A stretch of DNA of 64,000 bases from Collybia mongolica (GCA_013420905.1 JAAXNY010000019.1:124001-188000), one strand, 5' to 3'; shown: positions 10,901 through 23,112, numbered from the stretch's first letter. Numbers and translations are program-made. Notes: a model not told the origin generated them from the letters alone.

Positions 10901-12234
10901 TAGGCTTGTACACCCTGATGTTTTCTGTATAGCACATCTTGTAAGATCTGCATGATATCCCTATTCAATTGACTGTTGTTATTTATCCTATGATTTAAGG
11001 CTTGAACAGGATCATAAATATAGATCTGAGCATATGTAGGCAGCTTTCCTGGTGGAGGCAGCAAGGATCCAGTAATATGATGCAATTCCCCTTGTATTTT
11101 ATAGACCCAAGGAGCCCGCCCATTATTAATATTGTTTATAATATTCAACCTTTTTCCAGCATCTTGGCCAACAGAAGTCATTGCCAATGCAGTATTATAT
11201 TTCCTTATATCATTCAAGAATTTCTTATGATGAATGGTACCATAAGTATATAGCTCCTTTAACTCAGATGGTAATTCATGTAACAGTGGCAGTTTAATCT
11301 TTCCACTGAAACAACATGTACCAAATTTTAAATTATTATAGGTTGACTTTGTTAATTTCTCAGACTCCCAGTGTTTAGCTTGACAAAAAGGACATATAAC
11401 ATTCATAGCCCCCAAATCATATATATGAATGTTGTCTTTATTAAATGGTTGCTGGGCTAGTGGAAGAGGTGCTGGATGAAGTGGTTGTACAGGAGGAAGC
11501 TGTAGTGGAGGAGGTATCTCAGGTGTTGGAGGTAGTTCTGGCTCCAGCTGAGGTTGTGGCTCCAGAGGTAGATGGCCTTGATTGGCCAGATTAAAAGGAT
11601 CAACTAAAGGTTGTTGAATTTGTTCCCTTGGAGCAGGAGTTACAACAGGCTGTCTTCTGTGTCTATAAGGAGCAACTGGAGGCAGATTTGCAGCAGCAGC
11701 TCTCAATTCAGCAGCAGTCATAAGAACAGGTACAGCTGGAATAGGTTCTCTATTGTATATAACAGGAACATTTGGAATTGCAGCCAATTGATTATGTATT
11801 TGGCTAAGTGTCATTACAGGGGGAGCATGAGGAACAACATGTCCTGGTACTTGATAAACAGGCATAGGCAAAGGGGCAGGTACAGGAGCAGGCATAGGTG
11901 CAGGAGCAGGCATAGGCACAGGAGCAGGTATAGGGGCAGGAGCAGACATAGGCACAGAAGCAGGCATAGGCACAGGAGTAGGCATAGGGGCAGGAGCAGG
12001 CATAGATACAGGCATAGGAACAGCAGGCATAGCAGGCACAGGTACAGGAGCATTATTATTAGCAAGTTGTGCAGCAGCAGCTCTTATCTCAGCAAGAGTC
12101 ATTGGTGCAGGTGCAGATATAGCAGCATGGCCTCTAAGAGGCACCAAGGGAGGCAAAGCAGCTAACTGTTGCCTTATTTGGCTTACAGACATCACAGGAG
12201 CTGGAGCAGGCCCATGTACAGGAACAACATTCAA
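7972..12234 (-). pseudogene. Helitron Rep-helicase, broken by two TGA stops
   Basis: One minus-strand frame runs through the whole region with only two stops, TGA at 10,810-10,812 and 9,709-9,711. Both sit where family context suggests arginine (CGA). Order: a Pro/Met/Ala-rich low-complexity N-terminus (about 11,450-12,234); a Helitron-like N domain with a CPFC zinc motif (about 11,390); the Rep domain; a PIF1-type helicase start with Walker A GSGGCGKT and Walker B LILWDEA. The Rep HUH motif reads L-P-Y-M-H-M, so the first catalytic His is Tyr (codon at 9,970-9,972), while the tyrosine motif YIYKYVYK is intact. The frame is open upstream of 12,234 to about 12,395, so the true start is unsure. 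The helicase ends early in HGKL, followed by GL and a stop. It would nick and unwind DNA in rolling-circle transposition, but this copy is dead. Confidence 0.88.
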
Positions 12235-12963
12235 AGGGTTGGCAGCTGGTAGAATCAGTGGAGCAGAATCAGGCTGGTGGTGGTAGTATGGTGTTCTACA
12301 ATGTGGAGGGCTACCTATCTGTTGATTTGCATCACGGTTTGCCTGATGCCTGGCACTTCTTGGAGAAATGTTAGTATTAGACCTGGATGAAGAGTCTTAC
12401 TATAATTGCATGTATATATTCTAATGTGACTTACATCAAATCACAGGTCTATACTATCCAATATGAAAGATTGAGTATGACATAAAACATATAAAAAAAA
12501 GTAGATACACACCAAAACAATATAAATCTTGTTCCAGTATCAAGAAAAGCTGTTTAAACAAAAGTATCCACCTGATAATAGATTAAGTCCCTTTTATTAG
12601 TAGAGTCAGTAGAAGACACACTTGATATGCTGTCAGATAAGTGGAAAGAGTATGTAGATGGTAGACAGATAGTGGATAGATGGCAAGAAGATAAGAGCCA
12701 GCCACCATCAGTCTGCTTTGGAGGTCATGTGATTATTAGTAATGAGGAATGATGTGTTGCAGAGCAAGTGACTTGAGCAGGTGACTTGAACAGGTGACCT
12801 TGAGCAGGTGACACAGCATGTGACTCAAACATCTTTTCCTGCTTTGTCAGTCTTAGTCAGCACTCTACTTAAAAGACAACTTTTTGTTGCTTTGTCAGAC
12901 TTAGTCAGCGCTTAGTCAGGATTAGTCACAATCAAATTCACACACTAACTGTATTTTATAATA
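7980..12963 (-). mobile_element. Helitron 1 (rolling-circle transposon), 3'-truncated
   Basis: The element encodes a Rep-helicase on the minus strand. Its 5' end is placed at 12,963 because TATTATAAAATAC on the minus strand is the last sequence shared with Helitron 2 (22,922-22,934). About 250 bp of 5' leader with repeated GACTTAGTCAG-type motifs is shared with 15,650-15,960. The 3' side stops inside the helicase at AAGCTTG (7980-7986), so motifs after Walker B are missing. It appears to lie in the R3 repeat, which was later hit by the tRNA-headed retroposon. Confidence 0.8.
12235..12963 (-). repeat. Helitron 5' leader
   Basis: This AT-rich stretch holds degenerate repeats of the type CAGGTGAC and GCTTAGTCAG at about 12,770-12,930. 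The same motifs recur at 15,780-15,940 in the second Helitron. No separate gene is visible. Confidence 0.6.
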
Positions 12964-12974
12964 CAAGCTTACTA

Positions 12975-12993
12975 CCCGTGCCTTCAGCACGGG
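12975..12993 (-). repeat. Terminal-type hairpin of Helitron 2
   Basis: CCCGTGC and GCACGGG form a perfect 7-bp stem around a CTTCA loop. Read on the minus strand it is followed 4 bp later by AAGCTTG. A short GC-rich hairpin about 10 bp from the 3' end is a Helitron hallmark, although the last bases are CTTG and not the classic CTRR. Confidence 0.5.
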
Positions 12994-13124
12994 GGGGTGG
13001 TTCGTCCATTCTGAGGGCAAATAATATTTACACAAATATATAAAGGGAGTTCCAGATATATGGTCACTGGAGTGTGGATTGCAGTTGGCCACAAATGGCA
13101 TTGATTTTTTTCCCCCATACCACA

Positions 13125-13329
13125 GGCCCCCAGAAGCTCATCTATATGTTTGGAAAACTTTGCTGGATTTGAGACTCCCAAAAGTTTGAGAAGAGCCAGA
13201 GCCCAGATTCACAATCCTCAAAAAGCACTAAAATATGTTTTATGATATAAGCCCTGGCCCATATAGTGGATTTAAGGCCCATTCTGGTGAAAAACTTTTC
13301 CAAACATATAGGGGAGCTTCCAGGGGGCC
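13125..13329. repeat. Fold-back repeat
   Basis: GGCCCCCAGAAGCTCATC...TGTTTGGAAAACTTT (13125-13162) is matched in reverse complement by 13291-13329 with a few mismatches. The imperfect arms of about 38 bp enclose about 130 bp. It could be a small MITE or part of a Helitron end. No target duplication was identified. Confidence 0.6.
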
Positions 13330-14169
13330 TCATACCACTTGAAGGAACAACTGTAAAATTGAAATTTATTTACAACAAATTACCTTGGTATTTCAGAAGA
13401 GATTCATCTGCTTCATTCTTATTTTTACTGTGGCAAGAATAGATGATGAATCATGATCATGGCTTTTGGTTTTGTAAATGAGATGGTAATTAGTCTCACA
13501 ACAAATACAGGTGATATGTTCCTGCCTACAATCAAGGCACTCTCTAGATTGCACACAATCTTATATATTTACCTCAACTGAGCCTCAAAACTATTATGCA
13601 TGCTTTGATAAGTATTTTGTAATCAACAGGCTATGGCCATGAAATTTTATTTAATTGATTTGACCTTTCCAGAATGTTCTATGAGAGGGGAGAAAGAAGA
13701 ATGACACTACTTCCAGATTCCAGCAACACAATGAGCTAGTAGTTAGAAACCTGAGGGCACACATTTTACAAATTTGATGCTGGACACTTTTTGGTCACAT
13801 GACTAAACAATGTGTCTGACAGCAAATGCCACCTGCTTCTGTTTCAGGCATCTGTTCAATATTTGTCATCTTTCTTTGATTAGTCATATTTTTAGTCAGC
13901 AAAGCGAATATTAGGTCAGCAAAGCTAGGGTCAAAACACCCAGCTGTTTTCATGTATAGGATAGGATACAGACAAGCTTAGGGCCCATGGCTACACACGG
14001 CACTGTGGCACTGGGCCATGGTTCATCACAAATCCTTGGCTTGCTGGGGGCTCTGCCCCCAGACCCCCATCTTAGTCTCAATACTTTATTCTATGTTCAA
14101 TTTCAATATTTTGGATGTAGGCTTTTTTCCCTATTCAAATCATAATCCATATAATACTTCTACTCCAAA

Positions 14170-15200
14170 GGAACATCTTTACTGTTAAAGTGACCCTATT
14201 GTCTACAGTATTTGGTATCATAGCTTTCATTCCATGTACCAATATTACCTGTGAAATCACAATATAAAACTGCCCATGTATAACTACAGGAGATCTAAAG
14301 TCAAGTCCAACTTGGTGTAATCAGTGCCCTTGATATTGGTTAATTGTCATACAGAATCCCAGCTATAAAAGCAGTTGTGACCATGCCAATTTAAAAGCTA
14401 TCAGGCTATTAGATGGCATCATTTGGAATCTTGAGATAATTTCTTTATGCCTATCATTTTGCCTCCCAATTAACCATACTTCTACAATATGGTTGCTTGT
14501 CCATGTTATTATTTCCCTTGACCCATTGTAAAGACTATCAACTGTGTTCAAAATTGTGCAATATCATTACATGGCACCCCACTTTTTAAGTTAGCTTACA
14601 TAGATAGAGGTAGCCCTGATACATTGATAACATTCAGATATTCAACAGGGTATATTGCTTCAGCTCCATCAATTCCTTCATATGCAATACAATCTGCACT
14701 GTGGTACATCTTGCCATCTCCAGGAAACATATCCAGTACTTTTTTATTGAGAGAGTCAACATCACCATTTTTGGCAGAAAGAATAGCTCTCTCAGGGTAA
14801 AATGTATCAGGTTTTAGAACAGGGTTTCCAATGTCAGGATATAATGTGTCAGTTAGAGACTCCACAGTATTCTCAGCATCATAAAAGTGGCTAGGTAAGG
14901 TGACATTTCCATTGCCATCTGTAAGCTTCCCATGGCCAATTTCAATTTGCCATTTGGAAAGTCTCATTTTATCATTAGTAACACCATATAAGTACAGATT
15001 TTTCTTTACTTTGAGTATTTGAAGTTCATCCCCACAGTGGGGAGTGCATAAGACAGGCACCCACAGTCTGCACCTTCAAATACTATAATTAGCCTACCAA
15101 AGGCTCTATCATCTCCTCTAATATTTTGGAATAGCCAGTTGACTGCATCAAAGGCAACAATGCTGTCCAATATTGTGTAGTCAATTCCTATCACATTTGC
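14170..15200 (-). pseudogene. Helitron helicase remnant
   Basis: Minus-strand fragments in more than one frame match the helicase of Helitron 1 and continue beyond its end. They are FDAVNWLFQNIRGDDRAFG (about 15,090-15,140), then DELQILKVKKNLYLYGVTND and a stretch to about 14,600, then a segment around 14,290-14,410 with MTINQYQGH and a downstream HGQFYIVISQ, the helicase motif V/VI area. Frameshifts and stops separate the pieces, including within MTINQYQGH*LHQVGLD. The upstream Rep domain is missing or decayed beyond recognition. Confidence 0.75.
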
Positions 15201-16539
15201 AAATTATTATGTGAAAAGTTAGTTGTTATTGCTCTAATTTGATAGGGATCAGCTCTATTCAAAATCCTTGGAATCAATGTTTCTTCTACCTATAATATTT
15301 CTCTCAACCATGTTTTACTATTTCCCTTACTCATTTGCACTGGATTCCTATTGTTCTAAAGATAGGGTTAGACAGAGAGTAATTTTTTCAAAATAGAATG
15401 TATCAGATTTTAAAGCAGGCTTTGTAGTGTTAGAACATTTTATGTTAATTTATGGATTAACAACCAAATTGCTCAGATAAACTCATTTCCATTTTTATCT
15501 GCATGCTTTCCATGTTCTACTTTGATTTGTAATTTTATAGGTAGTGGCACCATTTAAATACTTTGTTTTTTCCAGTTTGAGCATCTGAAATTTATGAGGC
15601 AGCTTAAGGTTAATAGGTATTGTTTGTTATTTGTTGACTTAGTCCGCTTTGGAGGTCATGTGATGTGGTGTTGCAGATCAGGTGATTAGTATGTGTCTTA
15701 GCATGTTACCTGGATAGATTTTTTTTAAATATATAATGTATTAGTTTTTAAAGTAAGATATGTAATGTTAGAATTTATTGTGGTAATAAAAGGTGACTTA
15801 AGCAGGTGACTTGCACAGGTGACATGGCATGTGACTTCAACAATTTTCCTGCTTTGTCATCCTTAGTCAGCACTCTACTTAAAAGACAACTTTTTTGCTG
15901 CTTTGTCAGACTTAGTCAGTGCTTAGTCAGGATTAGTCACAATCAAATTCACACACTAACTTAGTGTTGCCGGAAGCTCGGCTCGAGCCGAACGAACTGG
16001 TGGGCTGGGCTGCCAATTTGGGCTGGCTGAGCTTGAAATTCAGGGTGGCTCACATGGCTGGGCGGCTAAAAGCTTGGCGGCTGATGGGCGGCTGATGGGC
16101 AGCTTGAGCCAATGCTGTGAATCCAAATCGGGTAAGAAATCAAAGACAGCCTTATCTCAACATCCATGACTTTCCCCGGCCTCCAACGGACACCAGGACC
16201 CTCCTTGGGGGTATGAGAGTGTACTGGATCTCTCATTGCACCCCATTTGCCTCAAATGCTGAGTGGAGGGGTTGGCAATTAGGTGAGTGGCCTATTAATT
16301 GATTATCTTGACATACAACTGATAAGGGGATCCTAGGTTGAAAAGGTGCACCACAAGGTGTTCCTAGGAGTGGAGGAGACAGGAAAGAGGAGGATAGAAA
16401 GGGACGAGAGCAGCTGGAACTCTCATCCATCTCTTTTCTCATTTGCAGTGCACCTCAGGCGTCACTGCCATCACAATCACCTTCCCACCACCTTCCTAAC
16501 GTCTTCCTTCCATCCAGACAGTGTCCATGGTCCTCTAAT

Positions 16540-17060
16540 GTCCCTTTGGATGGCCCAGTGAGTGGCTGTGAGCGGAATGGGAGCCCTGGCAGCTCTCATT
16601 CCTCTTTTTTTGCTGTTTGCAGTGCAATTCCCGCCCCCTCACCTTCACCCTCACTCCCCCCCATCCGTCACCTCTTGTTTCTATCCAAACACCATCCCCA
16701 GTGACCCACCACTGTCTTGGATGCCCCAGCAAGCGGAACAAGAGCCCCAGCAGCTCTCGTTCCTCTGTTTTTATCTTTTGCAGCACATTTCCCACCCCCT
16801 CACTCACCCTCACTCCACCCCATCCGTTGCCTCTCGTTTCCATCCAAACACCATCCACGGTGACCCACCACCATCTTGGATGCCTCAGCAAGCAGAACAA
16901 GAGCCCCAGTGGCTGTCGTTCACCCGTTTTTCTCATTTGGAGTGCATTTCGTGCCCCATCACCCTCACCCTCACTCACCCTCTTCCATCCCCTCTCGTTT
17001 CCATCCAAACACAATCCACATCGCCCCACTGCCATCCTGAATGCCCTGCGTGAGTGGAAC
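16540..17060 (+). repeat. 160-bp hairpin satellite, left block (about 3.3 units)
   Basis: Units of about 158-162 bp recur with landmarks near 16,537, 16,719, 16,877 and 17,039. Each has the hairpin GGAACAAGAGCC-CCAGC-AGCTCTCGTTCC or a close variant. The block is the inverted counterpart of the longer block at 21,190-22,490. Open frames here follow from the lack of stop codons in the unit. Confidence 0.85.
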
Positions 17061-17284
17061 AAGGGTTCTAGTCCTTGTTTCCTCTCTTTCACCTTTTGTC
17101 TCTAATGTGTTTGTTCTTATATGTTATCGTAACGTACCCTTTCTATAAGTATTGCTGGTCTCCTGTTCCATCTACCTCTCCCCTTGACCAGCGTATTTCT
17201 CAGTATAACAAGCTCAACAATACATTCAGTTTGCATGGGTTCCAAGCATGATAAACAACAATTGCATAGAGTATCGTAGACCCT

Positions 17285-20200
17285 TCAGTCATCATCATCA
17301 TCATCACTATCCTCACTCGTCTCGCTATCCTCACTCTTGTCACTATCCTCACTTTCTGTATCGTCCTCATCTTCCCAATCATCATCATCCTCCTCCTCCT
17401 CCACGCTCATGTTTTTGATGTAAGAATACATATTGGTGGGAATTGCATCCTTCTGCATGGCTTCAATCTCACTAAGTTCTTGTGCCCAGCTCAGGCCCTC
17501 TGTAAAATTTAGTGAATTTCTTCTGAGGGCATACTTTAACATCTGGAGTTTCTCCATCAATGCAGGTTTGATCCGACGGTGTCAAGGTGCCATTGTTTCT
17601 TTTCCAGATGAGAAAACTCGTTCGCAAGGGACACTTGATGCCTGAATTGGTATAACATCCATGGCCACTGGAAACAATTTTGGGTAGCGTTCCCGTGAAT
17701 TCTGTAAAAATCATTAATCCCTTGAGTTTATACCATTGGATAGTGAAATAATATACCTGCCAAAATTGCAAAGCTGAAACTTCTGACACTGGATCTGACA
17801 AATATTGATCAACTTCAGCCTCAACTGTGTGCTCCCGAGCAGGGATCTGATGCCAATTCAATCCCAGAATATCACACAAGGACTGTGGTTTGTGCTGAGC
17901 TTGTGCACCTGGAACAGGATTTGGAGGTGGAGTAGATGCAGAGGACTCATGAGATTTGACCTATAGTCAGTAAATTGTTACCAGGGATACAAAGATATTG
18001 TTATTCAAATACTTACAGCATCAACCAATTTCTTTTTCACATGCTCATACTTCCACACACTATCTCAGTATGGGTTGAGTTTAAATCAAGGATCCAAGGC
18101 TATAAAAGAACACATGCTTGAATGTGGCATATATATCAAGAAGAGATGACATACCCATTGCAATGGTATATGCTGGAACATTGTCAAGATCCATGGAGTA
18201 TTCTTGCAATTTGTCGAGTCCAGGTTCAATAACCCTGGCAAACTGCATGTTGTCTTCTCCAAGTTCCTGCCATCTCTGCATGAAGGCTGAAAAGGCAAAG
18301 ATGGTATAACAAAGAGTTGGAGTAGCTTCAGCACCAAGAATATCCTGGAACGCATGAGGAACCTAGTCAGCAATATGAGTGCTATAATTCTGAATAGTAG
18401 AATGAAGCAATACTTGAAGAATTTCTTTATAATCTTCTAACAGACCCCACTCCTCATCTGTGAGTTGATACTTCTCAAGATTCAGATCATTTGAAGTTGT
18501 TGTAATTTCTACAACAGCCTAAATACAGTCAGTTTTGAGAAATACAAGAAAAAATCTAATTTGTACCTCCTTCAACAACAATACACGCTCAATCATAAGC
18601 AATGTTGATGACCAGCATGTGACGACATCACGGAGGAGTTGAAGTTCTAATTCACATGTATTTTTTGCAATTTCAGCAAACTGATCCTTCTTGATACTGC
18701 TGTTGCGAATCTACTATGATGTCAGGAATATGATAATTTTGGGACTGATTTAGAACATACAGCAGTAACCATACTTCGAACAAGGGCGATGCAATCTCTA
18801 TTGAATGCATGATCAGGATTGTAGTCCTCATAACCAACCTGTGTTTCATCAATGTACTTGAGTTCTGTAAGAACGCCAAGCACCGCCTTGCAAGCAAGGT
18901 TGACGATATGAGGAAAACATCTGATAGAATCATTATAGTAGCTGGCAATAAGCTAAAATAAGATGCAAATACCATATTCGTCACTCAACACAATGAAATT
19001 GAATCTTTCACTGTTCAAGAAGACGCTCCAAATTTTCCAACATGGTGTCATTATTGCTTGCATTATCACATGTGATCCAACCAATCTAAAGATGGTTTAT
19101 ATCAGAATTAATGTCCAAAAGATAAATAAAATGTAAACTTTATGCGTGATCTTGAGACGATCAATAATAAACAAAAAACAATTGGCTAGATGACTTCCAT
19201 TGTGTTGTCCAGGGATTTTGTGAAAGCTGACAAGATCAGATCTGAGCTTGAGTTGTTGGCTTCCATCAGCTGCAACGGTGCCTTGAATCCAATGAGCTGT
19301 AACAGCCATAAATGATGTCTGATTTGGATCAGTCCAATTATTGGTGGTGAAGGAAATTTTCCCAACAGATTGCTAATTGACAAATTAATAATAGCATAAA
19401 AAATCGTGTACTGTATCACACCTTAAGCTCTTCTTCCAGCTGTTGGAGATGTTCTTCCTGCATTTTGTCAATCTGTTCACAAATTTTAGTGCGCCCAGGG
19501 ATATCAGACTCCTTCAAGTCTTTGCGAAGCATCAAAAAAATCCTCTTCAGATGTGGTGATCCGACAATATTAATTGGCTAAGAAAAAAAATAAATGTAAT
19601 ACTTGAAAGCTGATTGTTTACAAACCTGATCATCACCTATGATAAACTCCACAAGTGCATCAGCAAAGGCCTCCTTGGAATACTCTGGACACTTGGCCTC
19701 CAATTCAGTAGGAGCAGGCAACTTTTGAAATTTGCGAACAGCAAGCTTGGCATCAGCACCACAGATTGGAATCTTGAGATCGTCACAAGCTTTTGTCCAG
19801 TTGGCAATATGGTACTTGTACAGATGTCGATGAGCATTAGTTATACCAGTGCCCTTTCCAAAGCTGACAACTTGGTGTTTGTGATTTGCTTCATACTCCT
19901 TTCTAAATACAAATAAATATGGAAAATATGAATTCAACGTACTTGCAAAATAAACAGTGTTTTCTTCCATCTGCTTGAGGCTCCATGAACATCCAAACAT
20001 CCAAAACCTTCTTTGATTTACGTTTGAGAGGAGAAGGAGCCTTCTGACCAGGTCTACCATGAAGCAGGCCTGTGGTTTGAGTGAGACAAGCATGAGCAGG
20101 TGATGGAGATGATGGATCATGAAGGCTGAGCCGTTGAAGCAACTGCTCAGGCTCATCCAATTCAGACTCTGGTGCAGTTGCAAATATGGAAGATCTCGCA

Positions 20201-20892
20201 GTCGCAAAATGTCTAGCAGGTGTAGGACTATCCAAAATTGGCTGTGTCACAGCAGGAGGATGCTGAAATTGGCGATTGGGAGTGAAAAGAATTGCATTTG
20301 CTTGGTGTTTGTTTTTTCAAGCATTACGAGAAGGAGTTTGATTCAGCCATGCACGTACAGCTGCTAGAGTTTCAATATGAAAGGTATATGTGATAGGAGG
20401 ATGGGATGTAGAAGGAGGAGGCTGAGGCTGAGGCATAGGTACAGGAATCACTGGAACAATTGGTGTCTGAGTAGCTGGAGCTGAAGGTACAACAATGGAG
20501 GGCTGAGGAATAGGCTCAGGGGGAGGAAGCATGGAGCCTGTGGGTGCCTGGATAGCAGGTGCTTGTGAACGAATAGCCTGAGAAGGAGTTGGAGGGAGAA
20601 GTTGAGGAACAGAACTTTGAGCAGGAGTAGAATCGGAAGCAGGAACAGCAGGCTGTGAAGGTACTGCTGCTGCACGACGATGGGTTCTAGTGCCTGATCA
20701 AATGATGAAAATCATTTACAGAGTATTGGAAACATGAGATATGGTACCTGTGTTTGATGTCTCCAGGACTTGATCATCGTAAGTTGAATTTCTATTTCAA
20801 ATTGATCGGTTGGACCTGCCTGGAAGGGCAGGGCCTGGTTGACCATTATCCACAGCCTTTCTGGACTTTGCTTGATTTTTCCTAGGTGCCAT
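17285..20892 (-). pseudogene. hAT transposase, multi-exon, one nonsense stop
   Basis: The gene starts at ATG 20,892-20,890 (MAPRKNQAKSRKA, a basic N-terminus) and ends at 17,285 in an acidic Glu/Asp tail. Order: a Pro/Ser/Gln-rich N-terminal region (about 20,050-20,690); a BED-type zinc finger split by an intron (HCLFC at about 19,960, then AHRHLYKYHIANW at about 19,820); the RNase H-like hAT core with TAHWIQGT (about 19,300) and ITCDNASNNDTM (about 19,060); the C-terminal dimerisation segment with YPKLFPVAMDVIPIQASS and VPCERVFSSGKET (about 17,590-17,700). Several GT-AG introns of 45-70 bp interrupt it. A TGA at 17,582-17,584 follows MAP and precedes RRIKPALMEKLQ, where arginine (CGA) is expected. 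Transcription could still read a nearly full protein, so inactivation may be recent. Confidence 0.88.
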
Positions 20893-21189
20893 AACTGAGA
20901 GGATGACTGAAAATGACAAGGAGACTGTAAGAGATATGGGGGCAGGGGAAGAAAAGCAAAACGCTCAAGGTATCATTCTTATCTGACGTGCCCATGCAAA
21001 TTCCATACTACATGGGGTTATAACATAACCACCTCGGTTCATGCACTTTGTACCTGTATAACATCGCAGACAGTATCTACACCTAACAGAAAATACAGTA
21101 TATCTTTGATTGAAATGAGACACAGCTGAAGGGAGTGAGGGCTAGGGTAACATCATTGGGCTAGAGTATGTAAGAAAAAAAAGAGGATC

Positions 21190-22490
21190 TGCTTGTTGGG
21201 GCATCTAAAATGGTGGTGGGTCACCGTGAATGGTGTCTGGATGGAAACGAGAGGCGACGGAAGGGGTGGAGTGAGGGTGAAGGCAAGGGGGCGGGAAATG
21301 TGCTGCAAAAGAGAAAAACGGGGGGACGAGAGCTGCTGGGACTCTTGTTCCGCTTGCTGAGGCATCCGAGGCAGTGGTGGGTCGCCGTGGATGGTGTTTG
21401 GATGTAAACGAGAGGCGACAGATGGGGTGGAGTGAGGGTGAGTGAGGGGGCGGGAAATGCGCTGCAAAAGATAAAAATGGGGAAACGAGGGCTGCTGGGG
21501 CTCTTGTTCCGCTTGCTGAGGCATCCAAGAGGGTGGTGGGTTGCCGTGGATGGTGTTTGGATGGAACCGAGAGGCGACGGACGAGGTGGAGTGAGGGTGA
21601 AGGCCAGGGGGCAGGAAGTGCACTGTGAAAGAGAAAAACGGGGGAACGAGAGCCGCTGGGGCTCTCATTCCACTTGCTGAGGCATCCAAGAGGGTGGTGG
21701 GTTGCCGTGGATGGTGTTTGGATGGAACCAAGAGGCGACAGACAAGGTGGAGTGAGGGTGAAGGCCAGGGGGCGGGAAGTGCACTGCAAAAGAGAAAAAC
21801 AGGGGAACAAGAGCCCCAGTGGCTCTTGTTCCACTTGCTGAGGCATCCAAGACGGTGGTGGGTCACCGTGGATGGTGTTTGGATGGAAATGAGAGGCAAC
21901 GGATGAGGTGGAGTGAGGGTGAGTGAGGGGGCGGGAAGTGCACTGCAAAAGAGAGAAACGGGGGAACAAGAGCCCCAGCGGCTCTTGTTCCACTTGCTGA
22001 GGCGTCCAAGACAGTGGTGGGTTGCTGTGGATAGTGTTTGGATGGAACCGAGAGGCAACGGACGAGGTGGAGTGAGGGTGAAGGTGAGGGGGCAGGAAGT
22101 GCGCTGCAAAAGAGAGAAACGGGGGAAAGAGAGCCCCAGCGGCTCTCGTTCCACCTGCTGAGGTGTCCAAGATGGTGGTGGGTCGCCGTGGATGGTGTTT
22201 GGACAGAACTGAGAGGCAACGGATGGGGTGGAGTGAGGGTGAAGGCGAGGGTGCGGGAACTGCCTGCAAAAGAGAAAAACGGGTGAACGAGAGCCGCTGG
22301 GGCTCTTGTTCCACTTGCTGAGGCATCCAAGATGGCACTGGGTCACACTGGATGGTGTTTGGATGGAAACAAGAGGCAACGGATGGGGTGGGGTGAGGGT
22401 GAAGGCCACGGGGCAGGAAGTGCGCTGCAAAAGAGAAAAACAGTGGAATGAGAGCCCCAGTGGCTCTCATTCCTTTCACTCTGCTTGATT
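21190..22490 (-). repeat. 160-bp hairpin satellite, right block (8 units)
   Basis: Eight units have landmarks GGCATCCAAGA..GTGGTGGG near 21,200, 21,362, 21,522, 21,682, 21,844, 22,002, 22,163 and 22,323, giving a period of about 160. Each unit contains a 12-bp perfect or near-perfect hairpin, for example GGAACAAGAGCC/GGCTCTTGTTCC at about 21,963. The period is not a multiple of three, yet all three minus-strand frames stay open over long distances. The array is therefore stop-free by composition and is not evidence of a protein. GC content is far above that of the flanking Helitron. Confidence 0.9.
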
Positions 22491-22913
22491 CTGCTGCATT
22501 CAAACACGGGGTTGCTTCCTTGGCCCCAAGTTCATCCTAACTTTTATCTATCAGCAAAAGATGCCATTGCAAAATGGAGGGGGGGCTCACCTAGATTACT
22601 CCCCTTGAGCTCAACATTGGGGACAGATGGAGGGTAACGAAGGCTGTCTATGCCTTCCCTACCCTCTGTATAGCATGCCAGGCGGTCGTGGTATGGCTTG
22701 GAGGTCAGCGGAGCAGGCAGTTAAGGGGTTACATCCGGTTTTGTTTATTGTTCCAAATAAGGTTCGAGAATCTCGGCTCAAGCCGCTTAGTGGGCAGCTC
22801 ACCCCTTGGCTGAGCCCCTTTCCCATGGCTCAGCTTGTGGCTATGAGCCGTCAGTTTGGCTCTGGCACTGGGCAGCCCACCGGCTCGGGCCAAGCTGAGC
22901 TCCAGCAACACTA
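22491..22913. other. hAT right subterminal region
   Basis: No gene is seen. Between 22,760 and 22,913 the sequence is a patchwork of GGCTGAGC, GGCTCAAGCC and related words that mirror 15,970-16,110. Such subterminal repeats are usual transposase binding sites in hAT elements. Confidence 0.6.
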
Positions 22914-23112
22914 CACTAACTGTATTTTATAATAGACAGATTCCTCAACCTATGCCAGCATTCGTTCCACAGATGTGACTTCCCCCATCATCATGGTTTC
23001 GGACCACATCTTTACCCTTCCCATGCCTTCGCAAACCATCTCTTGTGTAAATGGCTAATGTTCTACATCTGTCATCACTTACAAACTATTCCAGACCTGG
23101 GTGAACAAATTC

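Larger units (their letters stand above)
15962..22913 (-). mobile_element. hAT DNA transposon, complete ends
   Basis: The terminal inverted repeats start TAGTGTTGCCGGAAGCTCGG on the left and TAGTGTTGCTGGAGCTCAGC on the right. The target duplication is a perfect 8 bp, CACTAACT, at 15,954-15,961 and 22,914-22,921, which is diagnostic for hAT. Subterminal GC-rich motifs include the palindrome CGGCTCGAGCCG (15,979-15,990) and many GGCTGAGC-like repeats at both ends. The transposase gene is on the minus strand. Two blocks of a 160-bp satellite flank it in opposite orientation. Length is 6,952 bp, large for a hAT. Confidence 0.95.
12964..22934 (-). mobile_element. Helitron 2, decayed and interrupted by the hAT element
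   Basis: The 5' end GTATTTTATAATA (22,922-22,934 on the plus strand) and the leader at 15,650-15,961 match Helitron 1. A helicase remnant lies at 14,170-15,200. The 3' end is proposed at 12,964, where the minus strand has a 7-bp hairpin and then TAGTAAGCTTG, directly abutting the 5' end of Helitron 1. The hAT at 15,962-22,913 sits within the 5' leader. About 13,380-14,170 is AT-rich and non-coding except for a GGGGCTCTGCCCC hairpin at about 14,048. Confidence 0.6.

Noticed and set aside
11611..12165. Plus-strand frame rich in Arg, Ser and His
   Set aside because: It is the complement of the Pro/Met/Ala repeats in the Helitron protein N-terminus.
16540..22490. CRISPR-like array
   Set aside because: The repeats are 160 bp with no short repeat-spacer pattern, lie in a eukaryotic hAT element, and have no associated genes.
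21153..22503. Overlapping long minus-strand frames of 425 and 432 codons
   Set aside because: They are readings of the 160-bp satellite, whose period is not a multiple of three and which lacks stop codons in all minus frames. No domain is present.
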